Below, in pieces: positions 33,981 through 42,829 of a stretch of DNA of 64,000 bases (positions are counted from its first letter, which is position 1; each line of letters opens with the position of its first letter). The stretch spans positions 14,640-78,639 of the forward strand of contig DAOPZY010000012.1 in assembly GCA_035353615.1 (NCBI GenBank), written 5' to 3'. The translations under genes were made by a program, and so were the position numbers. The notes beneath the pieces are model-generated. The model did no database searches and was not told where the DNA came from. It worked only from the letters and a program-made list of their open reading frames with translations. The DNA is from CAXXOK01 sp035353615 (GTDB taxonomy: Bacteria; Bacillota; Clostridia; Christensenellales; Aristaeellaceae).

Positions 33981-34526
33981 TTACAGCGCGGCGCTGGCCA
34001 GCTTCTGCCCCAACGCGGTGGCCCGAGCCAATGCCTCATGCCCGGCGATATCGCCTTTCTTTTCAAGGTGATCCACCGTGACTTCGCCGAGGCGTTTCCA
34101 ACCCAAATAATCCTCGATGGCCGCAATGGTCGCGCGCATGGGGTCAAAGGCGCGCTGGGTATCGTCCGCGCAAACGGAAAGCAGCGCCGTATACCGGATG
34201 GGGAAACGGGCGCGCACGGGATTGTACAGCCGGTCTATCAGCGCCTTTAACTGCGCGGACAGGTTATAGAAATACACCGGGCTAGCAAACACCAGCGCGT
34301 CGGTATTGCTGAGCAGCGTATAAACCTCCGGCATATCGTCGTCAATGGCGCACCGGTCATGGGTTTGGCAATAATCGCAATTGACGCAAGGCGCGATCTT
34401 TTTACCCCGCACCGTAAACTTAACCACCTCCGCGCCCGCCGAACGCGCGCCCGCAATCAGAGCGTCCGCAAGGGTTTCGGTATTGCCGCCCTTGCGAGGG
34501 CTGCCCACCAGCACGGTTATCCTCAT
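33981..34526 (-). CDS. NADPH-dependent FMN reductase / iron-sulfur flavoprotein-like
   Basis: 181 residues, flavodoxin fold. MRITVLVGSPRKGGNTETLA is the FMN phosphate loop of the NADPH-dependent FMN reductase family, and DALVFASPVYFYNLSAQLKA continuing to LIDR is the isoalloxazine-side loop. A Cys cluster CVNCDYCQTHDRCAIDD (residues 47-63) resembles that of iron-sulfur flavoproteins, but only the pattern is visible. It may be a general flavin or quinone reductase. Start ATG after GGGAGGG. Isolated on the minus strand; neighbouring 34527-34763 is empty. Confidence 0.85.
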   Translation of the reverse strand: MRITVLVGSPRKGGNTETLADALIAGARSAGAEVVKFTVRGKKIAPCVNCDYCQTHDRCAIDDDMPEVYTLLSNTDALVFASPVYFYNLSAQLKALIDRLYNPVRARFPIRYTALLSVCADDTQRAFDPMRATIAAIEDYLGWKRLGEVTVDHLEKKGDIAGHEALARATALGQKLASAAL

Positions 34527-34763
34527 GATTCAAACCCTCCCTGATGTTCTTCGGTTCAATGACTTGGCGGGCATGCCCGCGGAAAACAGCCATCGGCGCT
34601 TTCAACGCGCTGTTTTGAAGGCCGATCCATCCACGCCGGGTTAACGGCCCGCCGCAGGGCGAACCTTGCAGCCGTGAAGCCCTCCCCAAGCGACAAGCAA
34701 ACGGAAACCCTTTTTCGCTGAACGGTCAGCCGCCGGCAAGCGGGATGGGCGCTCTGCTTCCGC

Positions 34764-36167
34764 TCACGCCAAAGCGGAGGAATCGAACGCGACCGGCAGG
34801 CACTTCTGAAAGCGTCCGCCGCCCTTTTGGCCCACAAACCGGTTACCAATATACACAAGGCTCCCGCGCAGCCAAGTTGCGGTAATGCGCCCGTGCAGGG
34901 CCGTGTTTTCCCAGATGGTATGGTCCAAATGGCCGTGCAGCTCCGTTGCGCGCACAATCCCGTCCCGTTTGGGGTCAAACACCACCAAATCCGCATCCAA
35001 CCCCGGGCGAAGCGCGCCCTTTCGGTCCCCAAGCCCGAACAGCTTGGCCGGGTTGGCCGCGCAAACGGCAACCGCGTTCGGGAAGCTGATCCTGCCCAGA
35101 TTTGCCTGCGTGAGCATGTACGGGTACATGGTTTCGATTCCGTCGCAACCGTTGGGGACCGTGGTAAAGTTGCCGGGCCGCCCATCCGGCAGGCGAATCC
35201 CGTAATCCTTTTCAGCGCGGGTAAAGGGGCAGTGATCGGTCGCGACCGTCTGGATATCGCCCCTGCGGAGCGCCGCCCACAGCGCCTGTTGGGAGGCCCG
35301 GCCCTTAATGGCGGGAGAACAGATGTAATCCTGCCCGCGCGGCTCGCAATACACATCGTTGGTAAAGTTTAAGTACTGAGGGCAGGTTTCCGCAAACACC
35401 GGCAAGCCCTGATCCCGAGCTTCGGTAACCGCGGCAACGCCATCCTCATCGGTCAGGTGCACCAGATACAGCGGTGCGTTGGCGGCCTTGGCCAGCGCGA
35501 TGGCGCGCCGGTTGGCTTCGGCGGTTACCGCCTCGTTCCGGCTCATGTAATGCCACCAAGGCTCAGTTTTCCCTTCGGCAAGGTATGCTTTCACCCGCTC
35601 GTTCAGCAAGCCCCGGTTTTCGGCATGCACGGTGGTCAGCGCGCCCACCTTGGCGGTTTCCTGCAACAGGGCGTACAGTTGGCCGTCGTCCAGCCCAAAA
35701 TCGTACACCATATAGGCTTTAAAACTGCTGACGCCCTCCGCGACCGCGTCCCCGACGGAGGCCAGCAATTCCGGACTGCTCAGGTCGCTCACGCCAATGT
35801 GAAAGGCAAAATCGACCGCCGCTTTTGGGGTTGCCATCGCCACCCGTTTGCGCAGCGTATCCGGCAGGCGCTCACCGCGTTCCTGCAGCAGGTAATCGAT
35901 CACAGTGGTGGTGCCTCCGCAGGCCGCCGCGCGCGTGCCGGTTGCATAATCATCGCTGGTATCGATCCCCGAGCACACGCATTCCAGATGGGTGTGCGCG
36001 TCAATCGCGCCGGGCAGCAGAAGTTTCCCCTTCACATCCACGGCATACGCGCCCGGCTCCCGAAGATTTTCACCGATGGCGGCAATGGTTTCGCCGCGCA
36101 CCAGCACATCGGCTTTGAACATCGCCTCCGCCGTGACGACCGTACCGCCCTTAAACAGCAGATTCAT
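34764..36167 (-). CDS. hydA: Dihydropyrimidinase (D-hydantoinase)
   Basis: 467 residues from MNLLFKGGTVVTAEAMFKAD, behind GGGAGGG. Amidohydrolase barrel with two-metal site: His58 and His60 in DAHTHLE, the carboxylated Lys150 in SSFKAYMVYDFG, His181 in TVHAENRG, the later His in LVHLTDEDG and Asp in ATDHCPFTRAEKDYG. The enzyme opens the dihydropyrimidine ring in reductive pyrimidine breakdown or hydrolyses hydantoins. The other pathway genes (dihydropyrimidine dehydrogenase, beta-ureidopropionase) are not next to it, so the substrate stays open; allantoinase and phenylhydantoinase are alternatives. Confidence 0.88.
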   Translation of the reverse strand: MNLLFKGGTVVTAEAMFKADVLVRGETIAAIGENLREPGAYAVDVKGKLLLPGAIDAHTHLECVCSGIDTSDDYATGTRAAACGGTTTVIDYLLQERGERLPDTLRKRVAMATPKAAVDFAFHIGVSDLSSPELLASVGDAVAEGVSSFKAYMVYDFGLDDGQLYALLQETAKVGALTTVHAENRGLLNERVKAYLAEGKTEPWWHYMSRNEAVTAEANRRAIALAKAANAPLYLVHLTDEDGVAAVTEARDQGLPVFAETCPQYLNFTNDVYCEPRGQDYICSPAIKGRASQQALWAALRRGDIQTVATDHCPFTRAEKDYGIRLPDGRPGNFTTVPNGCDGIETMYPYMLTQANLGRISFPNAVAVCAANPAKLFGLGDRKGALRPGLDADLVVFDPKRDGIVRATELHGHLDHTIWENTALHGRITATWLRGSLVYIGNRFVGQKGGGRFQKCLPVAFDSSALA

Positions 36168-36347
36168 GACGATCCCTCCCGAATTGCATTCAGTTACTGT
36201 ACCCAAAATATTCTCCCTGCGGCAAAAAAGTCCTTTAACGGCCATGGGTTGGTTTCCGCGCGCCCGTAGCCCGCCTTCACATTGGGATGCGGAGACTGGC
36301 GGCCTGAAGGTAACGCTGCGCGGCCATCACGCTCGGCCAGCCACGCG

Positions 36348-37250
36348 TCACGGGGCGGCGGAACCGTCAGGTTGGCTCAGCCGGCATACCAGCAGCTCCA
36401 TCGCCACCGTAATTTCCGTAAAGGTGATACTGTCCCGCTGCGCCTGCGACAGGCCAAAGGTCATGGGCGTCATGCGGGTAAAAGCCCGCGCCTGTTCCGG
36501 CGTAACCGGCAGCGTGCGCCGCACATGCCGGCGTTCCAGCACCTGAGCATGCTGCTCCAGATGCTCCACCACCCTCGCGTTGCTGAACGACCCGCCGCGC
36601 AGCATACCGGCGGCAGCGAGGCGGATTTCCGCCAGATAATCGTCGGCGGGCACCACTTTCAGCAGCACCCCATCGGGGGCAAGCACCCGCGCGAACTCCC
36701 GGTAATCCGCCGGGGTCAGCACATCCAGCAAAAGTGTGGCCGACGCGTCTGTCATGGGCAAACGCGTCAAGTCCGCAACCAGCCAGTGGATGCCGTTCGC
36801 CTGCCGGGCTGCGGCGATCAGCGCATCCCGGCTGAGGTCCGCCCCCACAACGGTCAGCCCGGGCAGTTCCCGCGCAAGCGCGCGGGCATAATAACCTTCG
36901 CCGCACCCGACATCCAGCGCCAATCGGGCGCCCGCCGCGCCGTTTTCGGAGGCTGCCGACAGGGCGGCATAGCGCGCGGCCGTTTCGGTAACCGCTTTTG
37001 CAACATGGGTGTAAAAGCCGTCCGCAAACACGCGCGCGCGGCTGGCAAACAGCTCCGCGTCGTACTTCTCGGCAGCTTGGTTGTGGCTTGGCGCCAGGTT
37101 GATGTAGCCTTTGGCGGACAGGTCAAAACAGTGGCCGTTTGCGCATAAAAGGCTTCGCCCCTGCGAAAGCGCGAAGGCAGCGCCGCACAGCGGGCAGCGC
37201 AGGATAGGCAAAAGCGGCTCGGTGCGCGCCGCAAGGGTTTCCAGTTTCAT
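36348..37250 (-). CDS. rlmA: 23S rRNA (guanine-N1)-methyltransferase, RlmA family
   Basis: 300 residues from MKLETLAARTEPLLPILRCP; the longer frame adds 22 unsupported residues. An N-terminal zinc knuckle is formed by CPLCGAAF and CANGHCFDL (four ligands near residues 19-39). KGYINLAPSHNQAAEKYD links to the Rossmann methyltransferase with LALDVGCGEGYYARAL and SATLLLDVLTPADYREFARV. It methylates G745 or G748 in helix 35 of 23S rRNA; the G748 enzyme type occurs in Gram-positive bacteria. It is divergent from the ileS T-box leader. Confidence 0.9.
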   Translation of the reverse strand: MKLETLAARTEPLLPILRCPLCGAAFALSQGRSLLCANGHCFDLSAKGYINLAPSHNQAAEKYDAELFASRARVFADGFYTHVAKAVTETAARYAALSAASENGAAGARLALDVGCGEGYYARALARELPGLTVVGADLSRDALIAAARQANGIHWLVADLTRLPMTDASATLLLDVLTPADYREFARVLAPDGVLLKVVPADDYLAEIRLAAAGMLRGGSFSNARVVEHLEQHAQVLERRHVRRTLPVTPEQARAFTRMTPMTFGLSQAQRDSITFTEITVAMELLVCRLSQPDGSAAP

Positions 37251-37339
37251 AGGCCCTCCGGTGGTGGAAAGGTTCGGGGGCGAACGCTCGACCCCTCCCG
37301 CAAGGGTTCGGCCCACGGGCCGTTTTTTCCTGCCACCTC

Positions 37340-37368
37340 TTTACATTTCAACCGCCTGACAGTATAAT
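37340..37368 (+). promoter_or_regulatory. Promoter of the T-box-ileS transcript
   Basis: TTTACA, 17 bases, TATAAT. A hairpin GGGATAGCCGCC/GGCGGTTATCCC (37373-37398) starts almost at the expected transcription start. Confidence 0.85.
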
Positions 37369-37398
37369 GATTGGGATAGCCGCCACGGCGGTTATCCC

Positions 37399-37633
37399 AT
37401 GCGATGACGGGGACGGACGTGCGTTACCCAGCCCAAGCGAACCCGGGACGGTGTGAGCCGGGAGGCGAGGCGCGCGGTCAGATCACCCCTGAGCAAAACA
37501 CCTGAAGGCTTAGCCTCAGGGTGTTGCGGGCGCTCCCGTTACAGGGCAGGCAAGAGGACGGCGCGTTTTGCTCCGTCAAAATGGGTGGTACCGCGGAAAG
37601 TAATCTTCCGTCCCGTTCGGGGCGGTTTTTTTC
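37399..37633 (+). promoter_or_regulatory. T-box leader (isoleucine type) with attenuator
   Basis: The canonical T-box GGGTGGTACCGCG is at 37583-37595. Stem I features precede it: an AGCGA bulge (near 37436) and the distal loop GACGGTGTGAGCC (37446-37460). On the 3' side of stem I the triplet ATC (37482-37484), followed by A, is a good isoleucine specifier. Stem III is ACACCTGAAGGC/CCTCAGGGTGT. The terminator CCGTCCC/GGGGCGG with seven T (37608-37632) lies directly before the ileS ribosome binding site. Uncharged tRNA-Ile should stabilise the antiterminator and switch ileS on. Confidence 0.93.
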
Positions 37634-37670
37634 TGCCCATGCGAAAATTGGACTGGTTGGAGGGAATGGC

Positions 37671-40600
37671 ATGTATCAGAAGGTTTCGACAGATTTGGAT
37701 TTTGTAAGCCGGGAAAAAAGCGTGCTGGAATTTTGGAAGCGGGAAGGGATCATCGAAAAATCCTTTCACTGCAACGACGGGCACGAGCGTTTCACCTTTT
37801 TTGACGGCCCGCCCACGGCCAACGGCCGCCCGCATATCGGCCATATCGAAACCCGCGCCATCAAGGATTTGATTCCGCGCTTTCATGCCATGAAGGGGCA
37901 GGATGTGCTGCGCAAAGCCGGGTGGGATACCCACGGCCTGCCGGTGGAGCTGGAAGTGGAAAAGCAGCTGCATCTGGACGGCAAGCCCGCTATCGAAAAA
38001 TACGGCATTGAGCCGTTCATCAAAAAGTGCAAGGAAAGCGTGTGGAAATACCAGCACGAATGGGAGGATATGTCCGACCGGGTCGCGTTTTGGGCGGATA
38101 TGAAGAACCCCTACGTAACCTACCATGACGATTATATCGAATCCGAATGGTGGAGCCTGAAGGAAATCTGGAAAAAGGGCCTGCTCTACAAGGGCTTTAA
38201 AGTGGTGCCCTACTGCCCGCGCTGCGGCACGGCGCTGTCCAGCCACGAGGTGGCGCAGGGCTACAAGGAGGTCAGCGACACCTCCGCATTTGTGCGCTTT
38301 AAGGTGAAAGGCCGCGAGCACGCGTATATTCTCGCGTGGACGACCACACCCTGGACGCTCCCCAGCAACGTGGCGCTATGCGTAAATGCCGCCGAAACAT
38401 ACGCTGAGTTTGCGGTGGACGGCGAAACCTACTACCTCGCTGAGGCGCTGGTGCATACGGTTTTCGGGGAAAAAGCGCACGAAGGCAAAGTGGTGAAAAC
38501 CATGCCCGGAAGCGAGCTGTGCGGCATGGAATACGAGCAGCTATACCGGTTTGACGGCGTTACCTACCCGCGCGAAAAGGGCTGGTATGTGGTCTGCGAC
38601 AGCTATGTAACGCTGACCGACGGCACGGGCATTGTGCACATCGCCCCCGCGTTTGGCGAGGACGACGCGCGCGTGGGCCGCGACAACAACCTGCCTTTTG
38701 TGCAGCTGGTAAACACGCAGGGCAAATTTATCCAAGGCACCCCGTGGGAAAACGAGCCCACCAAGGAAGTGAACGAGAAGGTTCTGGCGGACCTGAAAGC
38801 GCGCGGTCTGCTGTTTGCGGCGCTTCCCTTCACGCACAATTACCCCTTCTGCTGGCGTTGCGATACGGCCCTGTTGTACTACGCGCGTTCCACATGGTTT
38901 ATCCGGATGACAGCCCTGCACGACCAGCTGATGCGCAACAACCGCACCGTGAACTGGATGCCGGATAACATCAAGGAAGGCCGCTTTGGCAACTTTTTAG
39001 ATAACGTGGTGGACTGGGGCCTGTCCCGCGAGCGTTACTGGGGCACGCCGCTGCCCATCTGGGTTTGCGAGGAGGGGCACATCCACGTGATCGGGTCGCG
39101 GCAGGAAATGCGCGAGCTTGCCACGGCCCCCGTCGCGGCTGATATTGAGCTGCACCGCCCCTACATCGACGCGGTGGAAATCGCCTGCCCGGAATGCGGC
39201 AAACCAATGCGCCGCGTGCCCGAGGTGATCGACTGCTGGTACGACAGCGGCAGCATGCCCTTCGCCCAATGGCACTATCCCTTTGAAAACAAGGATACCT
39301 TTGACAAACGTTTCCCGGCCGATTTTATCAGCGAGGCTATCGACCAAACCCGCGGCTGGTTCTATACGTTGATGGCGATCGGGACGGCCATCTTCGACCA
39401 ATCCCCGTTTGAAAACTGCATCGTGATGGGTCACGTGCAGGATGAAAACGGTAAAAAAATGAGCAAGCATCTGGGCAATGTGGTGGACCCGTGGTCGGTG
39501 CTGGACAAGCAGGGCGCGGACGCCGTGCGCTGGTATTTCTACACCGCAGGCGCGCCGTGGCTGCCCTGCCGTTTCAGCGAAAAAGCCATCAACGAAGGCC
39601 CGCGCAAGTTTATGGGCACGCTGCAAAACACCTACGCGTTTTTTGTGCTGTATGCCAACATCGACAATTTTAACCCCAAGGAGCACGATCTGGCCCATGT
39701 GAAGCTGACGCTGATGGATCGGTGGATCCTGAGCAAGCTCAACCAATTGATCCGGCAGGTGGACGACGATTTGACCCACTACCGCATTCCGGAGCCGGCT
39801 AACGCCATCGCCGCGTTTGTGGAGGAGCTGAGCAACTGGTACGTGCGCCGCGGCCGCGAGCGCTTCTGGGGTAAAGGCATGGACGACACCAAGGAAGCTG
39901 CCTTTACCACCCTCTACACCGTGCTGACCACCCTCGCCCGGCTGATCGCCCCGTTTATGCCCTTCATGAGCGAGGATCTGTACCAGAACCTCGTGCGCTC
40001 CGTTGACGCGGACGCGCCCGAAAGCGTGCATCTGTGCCTGTTCCCCACGGCGGACGAAAGCCTGATTGACGAAAGCCTGAACAACCAGATGGAATCGCTG
40101 CTGGGCGTGGTGAGCCTCGGACGCGCCTGCCGCAACGCGGCCAACCTGAAAGTGCGCCAACCGCTGGCCGCCTTGTACATCAAGGGCACCCGGTTTGAGC
40201 AGGCGTTTGTGGACCTTGCGGCCGACGAGCTGAACGTGAAGCGCGTGATCTTCACCGACGATGCGCGCGCCTTTACCACCTACAACTTAAAACCGCAAAT
40301 GCGCACCCTTGGGCCGAAATACGGAAAGCTGCTGGGGTCCATTGGCGCGTGGCTCAAGCAGGCGGACGGCAACGACGTGGTGGACGCGTTTAACCGCGGC
40401 GAAACGGTCAACTTTACGCTTGGGGAAACCGAGGTTTCGCTCGCCAGCGACGATGTGCTGACTGAAGCGGTGCACAAACCCGGCTTCGCCGCCCAAATGG
40501 AGGGCGATTTGACCGTGGTGCTGGATTGCAACCTGACCCCGGATCTGGTGGCCGAGGGCTACCAGCGCGAGGTGATCAGCAAGCTGCAAACCATGCGCAA

Positions 40601-40814
40601 GGACGCGGATTTTGCCGTGACCGACCGCATTACAGTGACCTACGCGGCGGACGCGGAGCTTTCCCGCGTGATCGAGGCCGGAAAACCGTTTATGATGCAA
40701 AGCGTGCTCGCCCTTTCCATGGAGCCGGCCGACGCGGCGGAAGGCGCTTATACGCAAACCTGGGAAATCAACGATAAAACGGCGGTGCTGAGCATTCAGC
40801 GGGCGGCGAACTGA
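37671..40814 (+). CDS. ileS: Isoleucyl-tRNA synthetase, type 2 (eukaryote-like)
   Basis: 1047 residues from MYQKVSTDLDFVSREKSVLE with GGAGGG upstream. The HIGH motif is at residues 55-58 (ANGRPHIGHIET) and KMSK at 596-599 (GKKMSKHLGN). The segment YCPRCGTALSSHEVAQGYKE near residue 180 and the absence of a bacterial C-terminal Cys-rich zinc domain assign it to the longer eukaryote-like IleRS2 class, known for reduced mupirocin sensitivity in other organisms. The editing domain carries TTTPWTLPSNVALCV. The C-terminal 200 residues are the tRNA-contacting extension. Regulated by the upstream T-box. The 3' end resembles the 51-bp repeats that follow. Confidence 0.96.
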   Translation: MYQKVSTDLDFVSREKSVLEFWKREGIIEKSFHCNDGHERFTFFDGPPTANGRPHIGHIETRAIKDLIPRFHAMKGQDVLRKAGWDTHGLPVELEVEKQLHLDGKPAIEKYGIEPFIKKCKESVWKYQHEWEDMSDRVAFWADMKNPYVTYHDDYIESEWWSLKEIWKKGLLYKGFKVVPYCPRCGTALSSHEVAQGYKEVSDTSAFVRFKVKGREHAYILAWTTTPWTLPSNVALCVNAAETYAEFAVDGETYYLAEALVHTVFGEKAHEGKVVKTMPGSELCGMEYEQLYRFDGVTYPREKGWYVVCDSYVTLTDGTGIVHIAPAFGEDDARVGRDNNLPFVQLVNTQGKFIQGTPWENEPTKEVNEKVLADLKARGLLFAALPFTHNYPFCWRCDTALLYYARSTWFIRMTALHDQLMRNNRTVNWMPDNIKEGRFGNFLDNVVDWGLSRERYWGTPLPIWVCEEGHIHVIGSRQEMRELATAPVAADIELHRPYIDAVEIACPECGKPMRRVPEVIDCWYDSGSMPFAQWHYPFENKDTFDKRFPADFISEAIDQTRGWFYTLMAIGTAIFDQSPFENCIVMGHVQDENGKKMSKHLGNVVDPWSVLDKQGADAVRWYFYTAGAPWLPCRFSEKAINEGPRKFMGTLQNTYAFFVLYANIDNFNPKEHDLAHVKLTLMDRWILSKLNQLIRQVDDDLTHYRIPEPANAIAAFVEELSNWYVRRGRERFWGKGMDDTKEAAFTTLYTVLTTLARLIAPFMPFMSEDLYQNLVRSVDADAPESVHLCLFPTADESLIDESLNNQMESLLGVVSLGRACRNAANLKVRQPLAALYIKGTRFEQAFVDLAADELNVKRVIFTDDARAFTTYNLKPQMRTLGPKYGKLLGSIGAWLKQADGNDVVDAFNRGETVNFTLGETEVSLASDDVLTEAVHKPGFAAQMEGDLTVVLDCNLTPDLVAEGYQREVISKLQTMRKDADFAVTDRITVTYAADAELSRVIEAGKPFMMQSVLALSMEPADAAEGAYTQTWEINDKTAVLSIQRAAN

Positions 40815-40857
40815 CCGCCCAAACCCGATACGCTGACGCACCGGGATAACGCGATGG

Positions 40858-40975
40858 GCCGTCGGGCGGCGAGTTGCCCGCTCACGCCCCATCGAGCGGG
40901 CGCGCTAGGCCGTCGAGCGGCGAGTTGCCCGCTCACGTCCCATCGGACAAACGCGCAGGGCCGTGGGGCGCAACC
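40858..40975 (+). repeat. 51-bp tandem repeat after ileS
   Basis: Units start at 40858, 40909 and 40960 (the third is partial), each beginning GCCGTCGRGCGGCGAGTTGC and containing GCCCGCTCACGYCCCATCG. The end of ileS (GGGCGGCGAACTGACCGCCC at 40801) is a diverged relative of the unit, so the array may be made from the gene's 3' end. Each unit can form a small GGGC/GCCC stem. The rest of the gap to 41105 has a short repeated CCGTCCGTCGG. Confidence 0.75.
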
Positions 40976-41105
40976 TGTTTACAAACGGTGGCGGTTCCGG
41001 TGCGCCCATACCCCGCAACCGTCCGTCGGTCCGTCCGTCGGCAACCCCCTTGGACGGTCGGTTTCCAAACGACCGTCCCCTATGCAGGATGGCAAAGGAG
41101 AATCT

Positions 41106-41972
41106 ATGTTTCTTTGTGACCAGTGGAAAGATTATGAAGTGCTGGATACCGGCGACGGTGAAAAGCTGGAACGCTGGAAGGACGTGATCCTTCGCAGGCC
41201 CGATCCACAGGTGATCTGGCCCAAAGCGGACCCGACACTGTGGAAACAGGCGGACGCCTGGTATACCCGCAGCGAAACCGGCGGCGGCAACTGGACTTTT
41301 TACCGCAAACTGCCCGAGCGTTGGGTGATGACGCTTGGCGATCTGCAATTTTATGTGCGCCCGACCGGCTTTAAGCATACCGGTCTGTTCCCGGAGCAGG
41401 CGGCGAACTGGGCCTTCATGCGGGAGCGTGTTGCCCAGGCAACGGCGCGCGGCAAACAGGTGCGGGTGCTCAACCTTTTCGCCTACACCGGCGCGGCCAC
41501 GCTGGCCTGCGCGGCCGCGGGCGCGCATGTGACGCATGTGGACGCTGCCAAGGGCATGGTGCAGTGGGCCAAGGAAAACCGCGACCTTTCCGGCATCCCT
41601 GAGGATCGCACCCGGATGATCGTGGAGGATGTGAAAGCCTTTGTGCAGCGCGAGCTGCGCCGGGGCAACCGCTACGAGGGCATCCTGATGGACCCGCCCA
41701 GCTACGGCCGCGGCCCCAACGGCGAAGTGTGGAAGCTTGAAAACGAGCTGTACGGTTTGGTGGAGCTATGCGTGCAGGCGGTTTCGGATCAGCCGGTGTT
41801 TTTTTTGGTGAACGGCTACACCACCGGCTTTGCGGGAGGCGTGCTGGCCAACATTGTCAGCCGCTGTTTTGCCGGTCGCGGCCATACCGTCGCGGAGGAA
41901 CTGGCTTTGCCGGTTACTACCGGCGGCGTGCTGCCCTGCGGCGCAACCGCGCGCTGGACGCCCGATGTGTAA
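41106..41972 (+). CDS. Class I SAM-dependent methyltransferase, RlmI/PF10672-like
   Basis: 288 residues from MFLCDQWKDYEVLDTGDGEK after AAAGGAG. The long upstream open frame runs through the tandem repeat and is rejected. The methyltransferase core has VLNLFAYTGAATLACAAAGA (SAM loop), HVDAAKGMVQWAKENRDLSG, and the catalytic-type motif GILMDPPSYGRG. The family methylates C5 of 23S rRNA cytidines or a related RNA; the precise site is unknown. An 8-base overlap with the next gene, also an RNA-modification enzyme, indicates a coupled pair. Confidence 0.9.
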   Translation: MFLCDQWKDYEVLDTGDGEKLERWKDVILRRPDPQVIWPKADPTLWKQADAWYTRSETGGGNWTFYRKLPERWVMTLGDLQFYVRPTGFKHTGLFPEQAANWAFMRERVAQATARGKQVRVLNLFAYTGAATLACAAAGAHVTHVDAAKGMVQWAKENRDLSGIPEDRTRMIVEDVKAFVQRELRRGNRYEGILMDPPSYGRGPNGEVWKLENELYGLVELCVQAVSDQPVFFLVNGYTTGFAGGVLANIVSRCFAGRGHTVAEELALPVTTGGVLPCGATARWTPDV

Positions 41973-42708
41973 CGTGATTTATGAGGACAATCACCTGCTG
42001 GTGGTGGAAAAGCCCCCCAACCTGCTCACACAGGGCGACGCCACCGGGGATGAATGCCTGCTGGATAAAATGAAAAGGTACCTGAAAGCCAAGTATGCAA
42101 AACCGGGGGAGGTTTACCTTGGCTGCGTGCACCGGCTGGACCGTCCGGTAGGCGGGCTGGTCGCGCTGGCTCGCACCAGCAAGGCGGCCTCGCGGCTGAG
42201 CGAGCAGCTTCGCGCGCATGCCATGCAACGTGAATATCTCGCGGTGGTCGATTGTACCGTTTTCCCACGTGGCGGCGCGCCTTTAGGAGAAGCCGGCATG
42301 CTCCGGGACGCGTTGCTCAAGGAGGACGCAACCGGCAACGTGCGCTGTGTGCCCCAAGGCACACTTGGTTCGCAAGAGGCGGCGCTTCACTATCAGCGCC
42401 TTGCGGCAGACCCCAGAGGCGGCACAGCGTTGATGCACATCCGCCTTGAAACCGGCCGAAAACATCAGATACGCGTGCAGTTATCGCACGCGGGCTATCC
42501 GATTGTGCAGGATTTACGGTACGGCCACGGCGAACCCGGCGAGCCGATTGCCCTGTGGGGCGCGGTGCTTCGGCTGACGCATCCCACAAAGCAAACGCCC
42601 ATGACGTTTATCAGCAGCCCCAAAGGGAAGGCTTTCGACCCCTACGCAGAGGTGATCGGGGCATTTCTTGCCGCGCAAAACGCAGCGCCGGCTCCGGTTG
42701 AGTCGTAA
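41965..42708 (+). CDS. RluA-family pseudouridine synthase (second paralogue)
   Basis: 247 residues from MCNVIYEDNHLLVVEKPPNL; overlaps the upstream methyltransferase by 8 bases. Catalytic Asp in GCVHRLDRPVGGLVALARTS near residue 55 and substrate loop LETGRKHQIRVQLSHAGYP near residue 165. Unlike the enzyme at 23386 there is no N-terminal S4 domain, as in RluA/TruC-type members acting on tRNA or rRNA. The target is not clear from sequence. Confidence 0.9.
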   Translation: MCNVIYEDNHLLVVEKPPNLLTQGDATGDECLLDKMKRYLKAKYAKPGEVYLGCVHRLDRPVGGLVALARTSKAASRLSEQLRAHAMQREYLAVVDCTVFPRGGAPLGEAGMLRDALLKEDATGNVRCVPQGTLGSQEAALHYQRLAADPRGGTALMHIRLETGRKHQIRVQLSHAGYPIVQDLRYGHGEPGEPIALWGAVLRLTHPTKQTPMTFISSPKGKAFDPYAEVIGAFLAAQNAAPAPVES

Positions 42709-42829
42709 GAACCGCATATGTTTGAGCAGGGGTTGTAAAACTTGACTGAATTGGTTTCCTCTTTGCTTTGGAAGCTCAACAAAGAGCTTGATCCCACGCG
42801 GAGCGGTTCTTCCGTCTCAGATTGCCGAA

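Noticed and set aside
41001..41060. Repeated CCGTCCGTCGG as a possible regulatory site
   Set aside because: Only two short units in GC-rich DNA; may be chance.
40854..41105. N-terminal extension of the methyltransferase with GRRAASCPLT repeats
   Set aside because: It is the translation of the 51-bp DNA repeat array; the ATG at 41106 has AAAGGAG and fits the family.
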